This document shows, in pieces, positions 40,124 to 49,760 of a DNA stretch of 64,000 nt. Source of the DNA: Candidatus Methylopumilus turicensis (GTDB lineage Bacteria; Pseudomonadota; Gammaproteobacteria; Burkholderiales; Methylophilaceae); assembly GCF_000953015.1 (NCBI RefSeq), contig NZ_LN794158.1:372001-436000 (forward strand), read 5' to 3'. The notes beneath the pieces are model-generated. The model did not search any database. It was not told where the DNA came from and saw nothing but the letters and a program-made list of their open reading frames with translations. Position numbers and translations under genes: made by a program. How positions within the stretch are numbered: the first letter of the stretch is position 1; every line of letters starts with the position of its first letter.

Positions 40124-40835
40124 TAAAAGCCTCGTTGGGTAATAAATTGGGCAAGCTGAACCAGCCTTGCTGCCTCAAGGCCGTAAGCGTTAAGCGGCTC
40201 AATTGCCGCTGCGTAAAGTTCTTGCGCCAGGCTTTTGGCACGGGCCAAACCCAGAATAGTTACATAAGTTGGCTTGTTGCTATCCGCATCTTTGCCTGCA
40301 GTTTTGCCCAATGTAGCGGTGTCCGCTTCGGCATCTAAAATGTCATCGACCACCTGAAAAGCAAGACCAATTGATTGTGCATAATGATCAATGGCGGCAA
40401 TGCGTTTTTCATCTATGGTATTTGCGCTAGAGGCTCCGAGTAAAGCTGCGGCACGAATTAGCGCCCCCGTTTTGTGGATGTGCATATGCTCAAGTTCAGT
40501 TTGCGTCAGCGTTTGACCAACGCTGGCTAAATCAATGGCTTGACCGCCTGCCATCCATGCACGGCATATCGTCATGCACCAATGAGTAAGCATGAATCAT
40601 CTCAACGGCAATGGCGGCTTGATCAATCTTATTGGCATCCGCGCCGCAAAACTCGCCTGCGGCATGAGCCAATAAAGCGCGAACGCGTTTGCCCCCCCCC
40701 CAGGGTTGCATAGCGCATCGCTTCGTGTAGTTGATTTGGGATGATGCTCACGGCTGGCAGTGCTTGATCCAAAGCCTGTTCAGTGCGTTGCTGGATGGCG
40801 CTTGCCCATCCTTGAAAGTCATTGTGCAAGTCCAT
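40123..40835 (-). pseudogene. ispA: Broken ispA (farnesyl diphosphate synthase)
   Basis: Normally condenses DMAPP/GPP with IPP to farnesyl diphosphate. Recognisable parts from ATG 40835 are MDLHNDFQGWASAI, MRYATLGGG, then in another frame KRVRALLAHAAGEF and IHAYSLVHDDMPCMD (first Asp-rich motif), and in a third frame MAGGQAIDLASVG, HMHIHKTGALIRA and the second Asp-rich motif VVDDILDAE. Two lesions are visible. A run of ten C on the plus strand (40692-40701) has one base too many. At about 40555 the sequence jumps from the first motif to MAGGQ, losing roughly 60 codons out of frame. The small open frames 40629-40886 and 40123-40593 are fragments of this gene. Confidence 0.9.
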
Positions 40836-40836
40836 G

Positions 40837-41094
40837 TTAATCGTGGTCTTGGTAAGCCTGTAGTGATTGGGATTTGCCGTCATCACTCAATATGCGTACT
40901 TGTTGTTCAACGTCTGCCAAAGTTTTTTGGCAGTGATGCAATAGCATGGTGCCCCGCTTAAATGCGGCCAGGGTATCTTGCAAAGGCAATTGATTGGATT
41001 CCATTTGTCTGACGATACTTTCAAGCTCAGTTACTGCGGCTTCAAACGTCAGCTCAAGGGATTCGGCACTAGTTTCTGTGAGATCTTTAATCAT
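40837..41094 (-). CDS. xseB: Exodeoxyribonuclease VII small subunit
   Basis: An 85-residue helical protein that assembles with XseA to degrade single-stranded DNA. The central helix FEAAVTELESIVRQMESNQLPLQDTLAAFKRG is the family signature (residues about 18-49, given here by its ends). It stops 1 bp before the ispA start; xseB-ispA-dxs is the usual order in beta- and gammaproteobacteria. Intact, unlike its neighbour. Confidence 0.93.
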   Translation of the reverse strand: MIKDLTETSAESLELTFEAAVTELESIVRQMESNQLPLQDTLAAFKRGTMLLHHCQKTLADVEQQVRILSDDGKSQSLQAYQDHD

Positions 41095-41107
41095 ATGACA
41101 TTTTAAC

Positions 41108-41770
41108 CTATTCGGCTCTAAAAACCTTGTTTAGAAAGCGTGAAATATCATCAATCTCCTCGGCGCATACAGAATGCGCCATTGGATATTCATGCCATTC
41201 GAGAGGGTAGTCTAGGCTTTCTAATAGGCGCCGTGAAACCAAGCAAGTGTCTAAGGTAATGATGCTATCAAAACGGCCATGCGCCATCAAAATTGGCATA
41301 TTTTTGTTTGCAGCGGTGGCCTCTTCGAAGAGTTTCTCTTTGAGCGACACATAAGTAGAGAGCGCCAATACGCCCGCCAGCCTTGTTGGATAGCGAAGTG
41401 CAGTAAATAAGGCCATCGCTCCGCCCTGTGAAAAGCCTGCCAGCACGATGTTTTTCTCACTCACGCCCTGCGCCACCTCATTCGCAATGATGGCTTCGAT
41501 ACTTTTTTGCATGTCACGCATGCCCGCTTCGTCTTGCTGATGTTGCAAGCTGAGACCAAATAAATCAAACCAAGCGCGCATTTCATACCCATTGTTCATG
41601 GTGATCGCTTTGTGCGGGGCATGCGGAAAAATAAAGCGAGTATTGGGTGAGTCTAGTTCAGGCACAATCGGCGCAAAATCATGGCCATCGGCGCCCAAGC
41701 CATGGAGCCAAATGACACTATGTTTGATTGGCTGAGATGTTTCGATGATGATGGTTTCGAGTGCAGACAT
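41108..41770 (-). CDS. Carboxylesterase/phospholipase, alpha/beta hydrolase
   Basis: A 220-residue esterase of the acyl-protein thioesterase/EstB family. The nucleophile is in GFSQGG near residue 116, preceded by the oxyanion-hole region WLHGLGADGHDF near 21. The acid and base are probably the Asp in HGRFDSII near 167 and the His in PMAHSV near 199. The physiological ester is unknown. It precedes xseB by 13 bp on the same strand. Confidence 0.88.
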   Translation of the reverse strand: MSALETIIIETSQPIKHSVIWLHGLGADGHDFAPIVPELDSPNTRFIFPHAPHKAITMNNGYEMRAWFDLFGLSLQHQQDEAGMRDMQKSIEAIIANEVAQGVSEKNIVLAGFSQGGAMALFTALRYPTRLAGVLALSTYVSLKEKLFEEATAANKNMPILMAHGRFDSIITLDTCLVSRRLLESLDYPLEWHEYPMAHSVCAEEIDDISRFLNKVFRAE

Positions 41771-41837
41771 AGCGTTGCTTAAATCTGAAAAGAGTGAGGC
41801 TTGTATTTTGGCACTTCTAAGCAGTCTTAGGAAATAA

Positions 41838-41865
41838 AAAAAGCCCCAACAACTCGGGGCTTTTT
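41838..41865 (-). terminator. Terminator after mxaD
   Basis: Stem AAAAAGCCCC / GGGGCTTTTT with an 8-nt loop. On the minus strand it is followed by a T run and lies 26 bp after the mxaD stop. Confidence 0.85.
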
Positions 41866-41890
41866 AAGTGCCTGAAACGCTTAGCGAAAA

Positions 41891-42427
41891 TTATTTAGCT
41901 TCGGCCAATGCTTTTAGTGCGGGTAAACCTGCATCAAATACACCGGTCACTGCTTTCACCGCAGATTCATCATCTTGGCCCGCAGGGATTGGTGGGTTGA
42001 GTTTGTACACACGGTAGAAGCGCGCCATCCAAACCACAGTGGTTTCACCAGCACCAGGACCTGCCTTCACTGTCATTTTTGCGTTGTAATCTGCTACTGG
42101 TAATACACCAGAGACGATTTCATATTTTAGTTGCATGTCTTTGTCGTCAGAACTACGTAGTTTTTCATAGATTGTGCCACCGGCTTTTAATGTCAATGTG
42201 CGGTAAGTTTGCATGTCGCCATTTTCATCTTTTTTGCTTTCTAGCTTGGTGCTAGCGACTGCGGGATGCCATTTTTGCAAGTTGCCGAAATCTTTGACCA
42301 AAGCCCAAACTTTCGCTGGATCTGCTTTGATGACAATTTCTTTTTCTACTTTTTGTGGGCTTGGGCCATGCGCTGCCGCAGTTAGCGGCAACAAAGCCAT
42401 AGCGATAAGGGCGATTACGTTTTTCAT
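41891..42427 (-). CDS. mxaD: MxaD-like periplasmic SRPBCC protein
   Basis: A 178-residue protein with a signal peptide (residues 1-19, ending AAA then HGPSPQ) and an SRPBCC lipid/ligand-binding fold (EKEIVIKADPAKVWALVKDFGNLQKWHP given by its ends, about residues 28-55; VVWMARFYRVYKLNPP near 130). MxaD of methanol oxidisers is reported to help electron flow between methanol dehydrogenase and its cytochrome cL. No dehydrogenase gene is in the window. The next gene upstream on the strand is a secreted beta-propeller, consistent with a small periplasmic oxidation-accessory cluster. Confidence 0.82.
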   Translation of the reverse strand: MKNVIALIAMALLPLTAAAHGPSPQKVEKEIVIKADPAKVWALVKDFGNLQKWHPAVASTKLESKKDENGDMQTYRTLTLKAGGTIYEKLRSSDDKDMQLKYEIVSGVLPVADYNAKMTVKAGPGAGETTVVWMARFYRVYKLNPPIPAGQDDESAVKAVTGVFDAGLPALKALAEAK

Positions 42428-42571
42428 GCGAATTTCTCCAAAAATAAATGATATTGCTTAATCAAGCTTGCTACTTTTAACGCTAAAAACAACCAAAATA
42501 CTGCAAAAAACTTAACTTAGCACTCTACCTAAATTTAGCCTTTTTTACGATATTTTTTGATGAAAAACCCG

Positions 42572-43543
42572 TTATTTAATGATTGAAGGGAGGATGAACT
42601 GACCGAAAGCGCGGCTTTTATCGCCGGTTTTTATTTGGGTGATAAGCTTGTACGTTTGCCCATCAATCACACTCACTTGGTTGCTTGCCCAATTGGCCAC
42701 GTAAATTTGGCCGGATTGCTCGTCAACACTGATGCCCTCTGGCACTTCTCCCACTTTAATCGTGGCAATGAGTTGTTTTTTTGCTAATTCAATGATGGAT
42801 ACGCTATCGTCTTGGGTGTTTGTGACTAGTAAAAATAAGCCATCCTTACTTGGGGTGACGCAGTATGGGTGCTCACCTACACGAATGCTTTCACTTTTGA
42901 AGTTAGTGGTATTGATGATTGAGACAGAATTGCTAAAAACATTAACAACATAAAGCTCAGTGCCACTTTTGTTCAGTGCCAAACCAAAAGGATGTTTGCC
43001 AACGGGGATGCGTTGGCTAATTTGACGAGTGGTGGTGTTGATGACGGCGATATCATTGCTATCACGATTGGCAATGTAGAGACTTTTTCCATCAGGGCTG
43101 ATCACCATGCCGGCAGGTGCTTTGCCGCTTTTGATTTCTGCTTGCGCTTTCATGCTCATTGCATCGAATAGATAAATACGATCTTCGGTCCAATCGGCCA
43201 CATACAATGTCTTGTTGTCTGGTGAAGCTAACAGGCCTACCGGAGAGCCTTTAATTGGATAGGTACTTATCAATTTGTTTTTTTGGGTATCGATCACTGA
43301 AACGCTTTGACCATCCACATTTGAAATGTAAGCACGATGATTGATGGCTGACACAGCGACGCCAACCGGCTTCAATCCCACCTTAATGGTGCTGACGACT
43401 TGGTTAGTCGTGGTATCAATGACCGATACAGTGTTATCGCCTTGATTAGTAATGTATGCCATGCCAGCAATAGAAGGGCAGACATGACTGAGCATCAATA
43501 AGGCGAAGATGGTAGTCTCTAATATGAGTTTAGGAGATTTCAA
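42572..43543 (-). CDS. Exported YVTN-repeat beta-propeller protein
   Basis: A 323-residue protein with a signal peptide (about residues 1-26, ending SIAGM) and seven or so repeats of the YVTN type, e.g. AYITNQGDNTVSVIDTTTN at residue 29, then VYVADW-, YIANRDSN-, YVVNVFSN-, LVTNTQDD- and YVANWASN- like copies about 42 residues apart. It should be a periplasmic propeller. Similar proteins are found with PQQ-dependent alcohol oxidation genes in methylotrophs; the precise role is unknown. It lies 144 bp upstream of mxaD on the same strand. Confidence 0.85.
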   Translation of the reverse strand: MKSPKLILETTIFALLMLSHVCPSIAGMAYITNQGDNTVSVIDTTTNQVVSTIKVGLKPVGVAVSAINHRAYISNVDGQSVSVIDTQKNKLISTYPIKGSPVGLLASPDNKTLYVADWTEDRIYLFDAMSMKAQAEIKSGKAPAGMVISPDGKSLYIANRDSNDIAVINTTTRQISQRIPVGKHPFGLALNKSGTELYVVNVFSNSVSIINTTNFKSESIRVGEHPYCVTPSKDGLFLLVTNTQDDSVSIIELAKKQLIATIKVGEVPEGISVDEQSGQIYVANWASNQVSVIDGQTYKLITQIKTGDKSRAFGQFILPSIIK

Positions 43544-43771
43544 TTGGATTGCTTAATGAGATTGAATAGTTTTCATTTTAACGCTTATTTAGTTTATTTA
43601 ACGTGCTTGTTTTGATCAGGTTGACTCAAAAAAGTGAAGAGAAAATTAAAGGACGGTTTATCCCTTTGTTAAGAAGCTAATTCATGTTTTATAAGGCCGA
43701 TATTGAAACGATGCCTTTCAATATGTGGCGAAGTATGAAAAAATTACACTAAATTATTTAGGTTGTTTGTG

Positions 43772-44293
43772 ATGATAGATCGCGATGGATATCGCCCGAA
43801 CGTTGGCATTATTATTAGTAATGCCAACAATCAGGTTTTTTGGGGTAAACGCATCCGCGAACACTCTTGGCAGTTTCCGCAAGGTGGCATTAAGCAAGGC
43901 GAAAGCCCTGAAGAGGCCATGTACCGAGAGCTGATGGAAGAGGTCGGCTTACGTCCCGAGCATGTCAAAATTCTTGGTCGCACACGCGACTGGTTGCGTT
44001 ACGACGTGCCGACCAGCTGGATTAAGCGTGAGTGGCGAGGCAGTTATAAAGGCCAAAAGCAAATTTGGTTTTTATTGCGTTTAGTTGGACGCGATACGGA
44101 TGTGTCGCTTCGTGCAACACCGCATCCTGAATTTGATGCATGGCGCTGGAGTGAGTATTGGGTGCCCATGGAAAGTGTGATTGATTTTAAGCGTGATGTG
44201 TATCGTTTAGCGCTCAATGAACTGGCGGTTTATTTGGGGGGTAGTGATCGCACAAAACAGCGCGCACAAAATGATCACTCAATGACCGAGTAG
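43772..44293 (+). CDS. rppH: RNA pyrophosphohydrolase RppH
   Basis: Removes pyrophosphate from the 5' triphosphate end of mRNA, starting RNase E/G-dependent decay; an RNase G gene is also in this window (53.5 kb). The 173-residue protein starts [15 protein letters not shown] and carries the Nudix box [23 protein letters not shown] in the form G-x5-E-x7-REL-x-EE-x-G (about residues 37-59). ATG 43772 is chosen; an in-frame TTG three codons upstream is possible. Followed by a terminator. Confidence 0.95.
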   Translation: MIDRDGYRPNVGIIISNANNQVFWGKRIREHSWQFPQGGIKQGESPEEAMYRELMEEVGLRPEHVKILGRTRDWLRYDVPTSWIKREWRGSYKGQKQIWFLLRLVGRDTDVSLRATPHPEFDAWRWSEYWVPMESVIDFKRDVYRLALNELAVYLGGSDRTKQRAQNDHSMTE

Positions 44294-44311
44294 ATTCCGA
44301 TCATTAAAATT

Positions 44312-44337
44312 AAAAGCCGCTTAATCGCGGCTTTTTT
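44312..44337 (+). terminator. Terminator after rppH
   Basis: Stem AAAAGCCGC / GCGGCTTTT with TTAATC loop and a T run. It also lies just beyond the end of the convergent psd gene. Confidence 0.88.
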
Positions 44338-44370
44338 GTTGCTTAGGGATGGATCAGCTAAAGCTTTTGC

Positions 44371-45222
44371 TTAGCTGATTACGCCATCCGCCATTTTTTC
44401 ACCAAGCTTAATGGACTTGGCTGCTTTCCATGCGTTATTAAAGCTGAGCGTGTTTTCTGGAAACAACATCACCACGGTTGAGCCGAGTAAAAAGCGGCCC
44501 ATTTCTTCGCCTTGTTTAAGTGTGATGCTTTGGTTTTCGTAAGTCCACGTAGTGATACGGCCTACTCGCGGTGGGTTAATCATCCCATGCCAAACCGTCG
44601 CCATGCTTCCCACGATGGTTGCGCCAACTAAAATTAGTACAAAAGTCCCGTGTGCTGAATCAAACTCACAAATCACCCGTTCGTTTCTTGCAAATAAACC
44701 TGGTACGCCTTGTGCTGTGGTTGGATTGACTGAAAATAAATCGCCTGGCACATAAGTCATGCTTTTTAGCGTGCCATCGCATGGCATGTGAATACGGTGA
44801 TAGTCTTTGGGACTTAAATAAAGCGTGGCGAAGTGACCATGTTGAAAACTAGCGGCGAGTTTTTTATCGCCAGCAAGCATCGCAAGTGTCGAGTAATGAT
44901 GGCCTTTGGCCTGAAAGATTTGGTCGGCTTCAATGTTGCCAAATTGGCTAATCGCACCATCAACTGGGCTGATGAAGTCAGCTTTAGCGATCTGTCTTGC
45001 ACCTTTTTTTAATGGGCGCGTAAAAAACTCGTTAAAACTTTCGTAAGCTGCAATATTGGGTTCGGCCGCTTCTGCCATATTGACTTGGTAGCGCTTTACA
45101 AACCATTTAATCACAGCAGTCGTTAGCTTACCTGCTTTGGCTGAGGCGAGTTTTCCCGCCAATGCTGTAATCGCTTGTTTTGGAATTAGGTATTGCGGTA
45201 AAACTTTTAATTGATTGCGCAC
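44371..45222 (-). CDS. psd: Phosphatidylserine decarboxylase proenzyme
   Basis: Makes phosphatidylethanolamine in the inner membrane. The protein cuts itself at LGST to form alpha and beta chains and a pyruvoyl cofactor; the motif (RFLLGSTVVMLFP) is at residues 246-249 of the chosen product. The helical N-terminus LKVLPQYLIPKQAITALAG and HFATLYLSPKDYHRIHMP near 140 fit the family. I start it at GTG 45222 (283 residues): the longer frame to 45267 would have its first codons inside the ilvC terminator hairpin and adds residues atypical of Psd. A GAG-containing weak ribosome site precedes GTG. Confidence 0.93.
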   Translation of the reverse strand: MRNQLKVLPQYLIPKQAITALAGKLASAKAGKLTTAVIKWFVKRYQVNMAEAAEPNIAAYESFNEFFTRPLKKGARQIAKADFISPVDGAISQFGNIEADQIFQAKGHHYSTLAMLAGDKKLAASFQHGHFATLYLSPKDYHRIHMPCDGTLKSMTYVPGDLFSVNPTTAQGVPGLFARNERVICEFDSAHGTFVLILVGATIVGSMATVWHGMINPPRVGRITTWTYENQSITLKQGEEMGRFLLGSTVVMLFPENTLSFNNAWKAAKSIKLGEKMADGVIS

Positions 45223-45248
45223 ATAAATCTCAGCTGTATAAAAGTAAA

Positions 45249-45276
45249 AAGGGCAAGGTGTTATCACCTTGCCCTT
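45249..45276 (-). terminator. Terminator after ilvC
   Basis: A 12-bp perfect stem AAGGGCAAGGTG / CACCTTGCCCTT with a 4-nt loop, followed by a T-rich stretch on the minus strand. It ends the ilvBHC transcript upstream of psd. A second small inverted repeat (TTAAGCG / CGCTTAA) lies at 45281-45300. Confidence 0.9.
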
Positions 45277-45312
45277 CTATTTTAAGCGATTAACGCTTAA
45301 TACGTGCCTAAA

Positions 45313-46864
<1,552 letters not shown>

Positions 46865-46865
46865 C

Positions 46866-48635
46866 TTAACCCTCCATCTCATCACTAGCGTTATTGGCGT
46901 TAGTGTCCGAGCCTAAAATCATCTCAGAAATACCTTTGCCGTTTGGCACCATTGGAAATACATTCTCTTTTTGGTCTGTTAAGAAGTTCATAAAGACAAA
47001 CTTGTCTTTCATGGCGAATGCGTCTTGTAATGCACCTTCAACGTCGCCTGGTTTCTCAATGTTCATGCCGATGTGGCCATAAGATTCTGCGAGCTTAACG
47101 AAATCAGGCAAGCTGTCCATATAAGATTCTGAGTAACGGTTCTCGTAGAAGAACTCTTGCCATTGGCGCACCATGCCCAAATAACGGTTGTTGAGCAAAA
47201 TCACTTTAATCGGCAAATGGAATTGTTTGCAGGTTGAAAGCTCTTGAATATTCATTTGAATACTGCCTTCACCCGTCACACAAGCTACTTGCGCATCAGG
47301 AAACGCTAATTGACAGCCCATTGCATACGGCAAGCCAACGCCCATCGTGCCAAGGCCGCCAGAATTAATCCAACGACGTGGTTTGTCAAATTTATAGTAT
47401 TGCGCTGCCCACATTTGATGTTGACCAACGTCGGAAGTAATAAAGGCGTCGCCTTTGGTTACTTCACATAGTTTTTCAATCACATATTGTGGTTTGATAA
47501 TCGTGCTGCTTGAGCCGTCATAGCTGGCCGATTTCTTCGCGCGCCAACCATCAATTTTTGCCCACCAAGTTTTTAATGCAGAAGTATCGGGCTTTGTGGT
47601 TTCCGCAGCTAGAAGCTCATTCATTTCAGCAAGCACGGATTGCACATGGCCAACGATAGGCACATCGACTTTTACGCGTTTTGAGATAGATGAAGGATCA
47701 ACATCGATATGGATAATTGTCCGTGGAACGCTCAAGAAATGGTCAGGGTTGCCAATCACGCGGTCGTCGAAACGCGCACCAACCGCTAACAAAACGTCAC
47801 AGTCTTGCATTGCATTGTTGGCTTCGTAAGTGCCGTGCATACCAAGCATGCCCACATATTGTTTGTCCGTTGCTGGATAGCCACCTAAGCCCATGAGTGT
47901 GTTAGTAACAGGATAGCCCAGTGCTCTCGCTAATTTAACAAGCTCATTTGATGCGTCACCAAGCACTAAACCACCGCCTGTATAAATCATTGGGCGTTTA
48001 GCTTCCAATAATATTTTGACAGCCTTTTTGATTTGTCCGGAATGGCCTTTCACGACTGGCGTGTAAGAGCGCATTTCAATGGTCTTAGGATAATCAAAGT
48101 CGGCAAATTCAGCTGTAATATCCTTTGGAATATCAACAACAACAGGTCCCGGACGGCCACTTGAAGCAATATAAAATGCTTTTTTAAGAGTGCTGGCGAT
48201 GTCGCGTACATCTTTGATCAAGAAGTTGTGTTTCACACATGGGCGAGTCACGCCCACCATATCGACCTCTTGGAATGCGTCCATGCCGATGGCTGCTGTG
48301 GGTACTTGACCGCTAATTACCACCATGGGGATAGAGTCCATGTACGCCGTTGCAATCCCTGTGACTGCGTTGGTTGCGCCTGGCCCTGATGTTACAAGCG
48401 CTACACCCACTTCGCCTGTTGCGCGTGAGAAGGCATCGGCGGCATGCACCGCAGCTTGCTCATGGCGAACGAGAATGTGCTTGAAGTGATTTTGCTTGAA
48501 CAGTGCGTCATAAATATGAAGCACTGCGCCGCCTGGATAGCCGAAGACGAACTTAACGTTCTCTTCTTGCAAACATCGCATGATGATTTCTGCGCCAGAA
48601 ATTTGGCCTACTTTTTGCTGATTGCTATCGTCCAT
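46866..48635 (-). CDS. ilvB: Acetolactate synthase large (catalytic) subunit
   Basis: TPP- and FAD-dependent enzyme that condenses pyruvate with pyruvate or 2-oxobutyrate. The 589 residues have the catalytic Glu in VRHEQAAVHAADAF near 58, FAD-region motifs in the middle domain (GARFDDRVIGN near 285) and the TPP motif GEGSIQMNIQEL near 450 with VILLNNRYLGMVRQWQ after it. First gene of ilvBHC; stop lies 1 bp before the ilvH ATG. The ATG has no strong ribosome site. Two overlapping small palindromes lie 37 bp upstream. Confidence 0.97.
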   Translation of the reverse strand: MDDSNQQKVGQISGAEIIMRCLQEENVKFVFGYPGGAVLHIYDALFKQNHFKHILVRHEQAAVHAADAFSRATGEVGVALVTSGPGATNAVTGIATAYMDSIPMVVISGQVPTAAIGMDAFQEVDMVGVTRPCVKHNFLIKDVRDIASTLKKAFYIASSGRPGPVVVDIPKDITAEFADFDYPKTIEMRSYTPVVKGHSGQIKKAVKILLEAKRPMIYTGGGLVLGDASNELVKLARALGYPVTNTLMGLGGYPATDKQYVGMLGMHGTYEANNAMQDCDVLLAVGARFDDRVIGNPDHFLSVPRTIIHIDVDPSSISKRVKVDVPIVGHVQSVLAEMNELLAAETTKPDTSALKTWWAKIDGWRAKKSASYDGSSSTIIKPQYVIEKLCEVTKGDAFITSDVGQHQMWAAQYYKFDKPRRWINSGGLGTMGVGLPYAMGCQLAFPDAQVACVTGEGSIQMNIQELSTCKQFHLPIKVILLNNRYLGMVRQWQEFFYENRYSESYMDSLPDFVKLAESYGHIGMNIEKPGDVEGALQDAFAMKDKFVFMNFLTDQKENVFPMVPNGKGISEMILGSDTNANNASDEMEG

Positions 48636-48671
48636 AACGTACTTGTATTTGCTAATAATCGGGTAACCCTG

Positions 48672-48689
48672 AACAGTAACTGTTTACAG
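48672..48689. promoter_or_regulatory. Overlapping inverted repeats upstream of ilvB
   Basis: AACAGT-A-ACTGTT (48672-48684) overlaps CTGT-TT-ACAG (48680-48689), 37-54 bp before the ilvB start. A possible operator or leader stem. Closer to nadC, a longer stem with arms near AATAAGCC and GGCTTATT (48736-48766) lacks a T run. Confidence 0.25.
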
Positions 48690-48784
48690 CGTTTTGGTCA
48701 AGGCGGGAAGCCCAGAATGTTCATGCCCTTGCTGCGAAATAAGCCCTAAAACACATAGGCTTATTCTGCTTTAAGAATACAAAC

Positions 48785-49675
48785 TCAAATGTTCGAAAAG
48801 CGCATGGAAAGATCAATGGCCTTAATGTTTTTGGTCAGGCTACCAATCGAAATCCGATCTACACCAGTCAGGGCAATTTCTTTGACGTTAGATAGATCAA
48901 TGCCTCCCGATGCTTCTAGTATTGCTCGGTTGGCATTAAGCGCTACTGCCGCTTTGAGCAGGGCGGTGTCGAAGTTGTCCAATAATATCAACTGAGCGCC
49001 GGCACTCAATGCACGTTCAAGTTCGGTTAAGCTTTCGACTTCGATTTGAATGCTCAAGGCATGGCCTTGCTGAGCCGCAATTTTATTGGCCTCAAGCATT
49101 GCAGCTTCTATGCTACCTGCGGCGGCAATATGGTTTTCTTTAATGAGAATGCCATCATAAAGACCGATGCGCTGATTGAGCCCCCCGCCCACAGTGACTG
49201 CATATTTTTGTGCAATCCGTAATCCAGGGATGGTTTTTCTTGTGTCCATAATGCGTGCTTTGGTGCCAGCAATTTCATCGGTATATTTTTTTGTGGCGGT
49301 CGCGGTGGCGGATAATGTTTGTAAAAAGTTTAGGGCGCAACGTTCTGCGCTCAGCATTTCTTGTGCGCGTCCATTTAATGTACACAAAGTTTGATTGGCT
49401 GACACGATTTCACCTTCCTTGACTTGCCAAGTAATGGTGACGCTAGGTGCAATTTGTTTAAAACATTCCTCTACCCAAGGAATGCCACATATCACGGCAT
49501 GCTCTCGAGAAATGATGCGCGCTTCGGCCAGTTGCGTTGAGCGAATTAACTGTGCGGTAAAGTCCTGGGCGTTCACACCTAACCCACCTAAATCTTCAAG
49601 GATGGCGGCTTGGACATTGGCTGTGATGGTTTCGGCAAGCATTGCCAACGTGTGTTTGTGTGTAAGTTCGTTCAT
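48785..49675 (-). CDS. nadC: Quinolinate phosphoribosyltransferase (decarboxylating)
   Basis: Forms nicotinate mononucleotide from quinolinate and PRPP in NAD synthesis. The family signatures are ILEDLGG near residue 22, RCALNFLQTLSATAT near 105-119, RKTIPGLRIAQKYAV near 140, KENHIAAAGS near 170 and LLDNFD near 228, ending in EASGGIDL...GVDRISIGSLT. ATG 49675 is chosen; ATG 49684 and 49702 in the same frame are alternatives. It lies 149 bp upstream of ilvB on the same strand, divergent from the GST-family gene. Confidence 0.95.
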   Translation of the reverse strand: MNELTHKHTLAMLAETITANVQAAILEDLGGLGVNAQDFTAQLIRSTQLAEARIISREHAVICGIPWVEECFKQIAPSVTITWQVKEGEIVSANQTLCTLNGRAQEMLSAERCALNFLQTLSATATATKKYTDEIAGTKARIMDTRKTIPGLRIAQKYAVTVGGGLNQRIGLYDGILIKENHIAAAGSIEAAMLEANKIAAQQGHALSIQIEVESLTELERALSAGAQLILLDNFDTALLKAAVALNANRAILEASGGIDLSNVKEIALTGVDRISIGSLTKNIKAIDLSMRFSNI

Positions 49676-49760
49676 GAATTCCATTATAATGACAATCCGC
49701 ATCGGATGTCTCGATGCTGTCTTTTAGTTCACCTCATTTAAAAAAGTAAACGCTAAATTT

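Noticed and set aside
40123-40886. Two separate small genes on the minus strand (156 and 85 residues)
   Set aside because: They are the C- and N-terminal fragments of a single broken ispA, shown by family motifs in the expected order.
48680-48689. Canonical LexA box near ilvB
   Set aside because: CTGT and ACAG are separated by 2 bp instead of 8; not a functional SOS box by spacing.
49681-49700. TATAAT before nadC and the GST gene as a promoter
   Set aside because: For nadC the start codon lies too close and no -35 fits; for the GST gene no matching -35 was found. Left unassigned.
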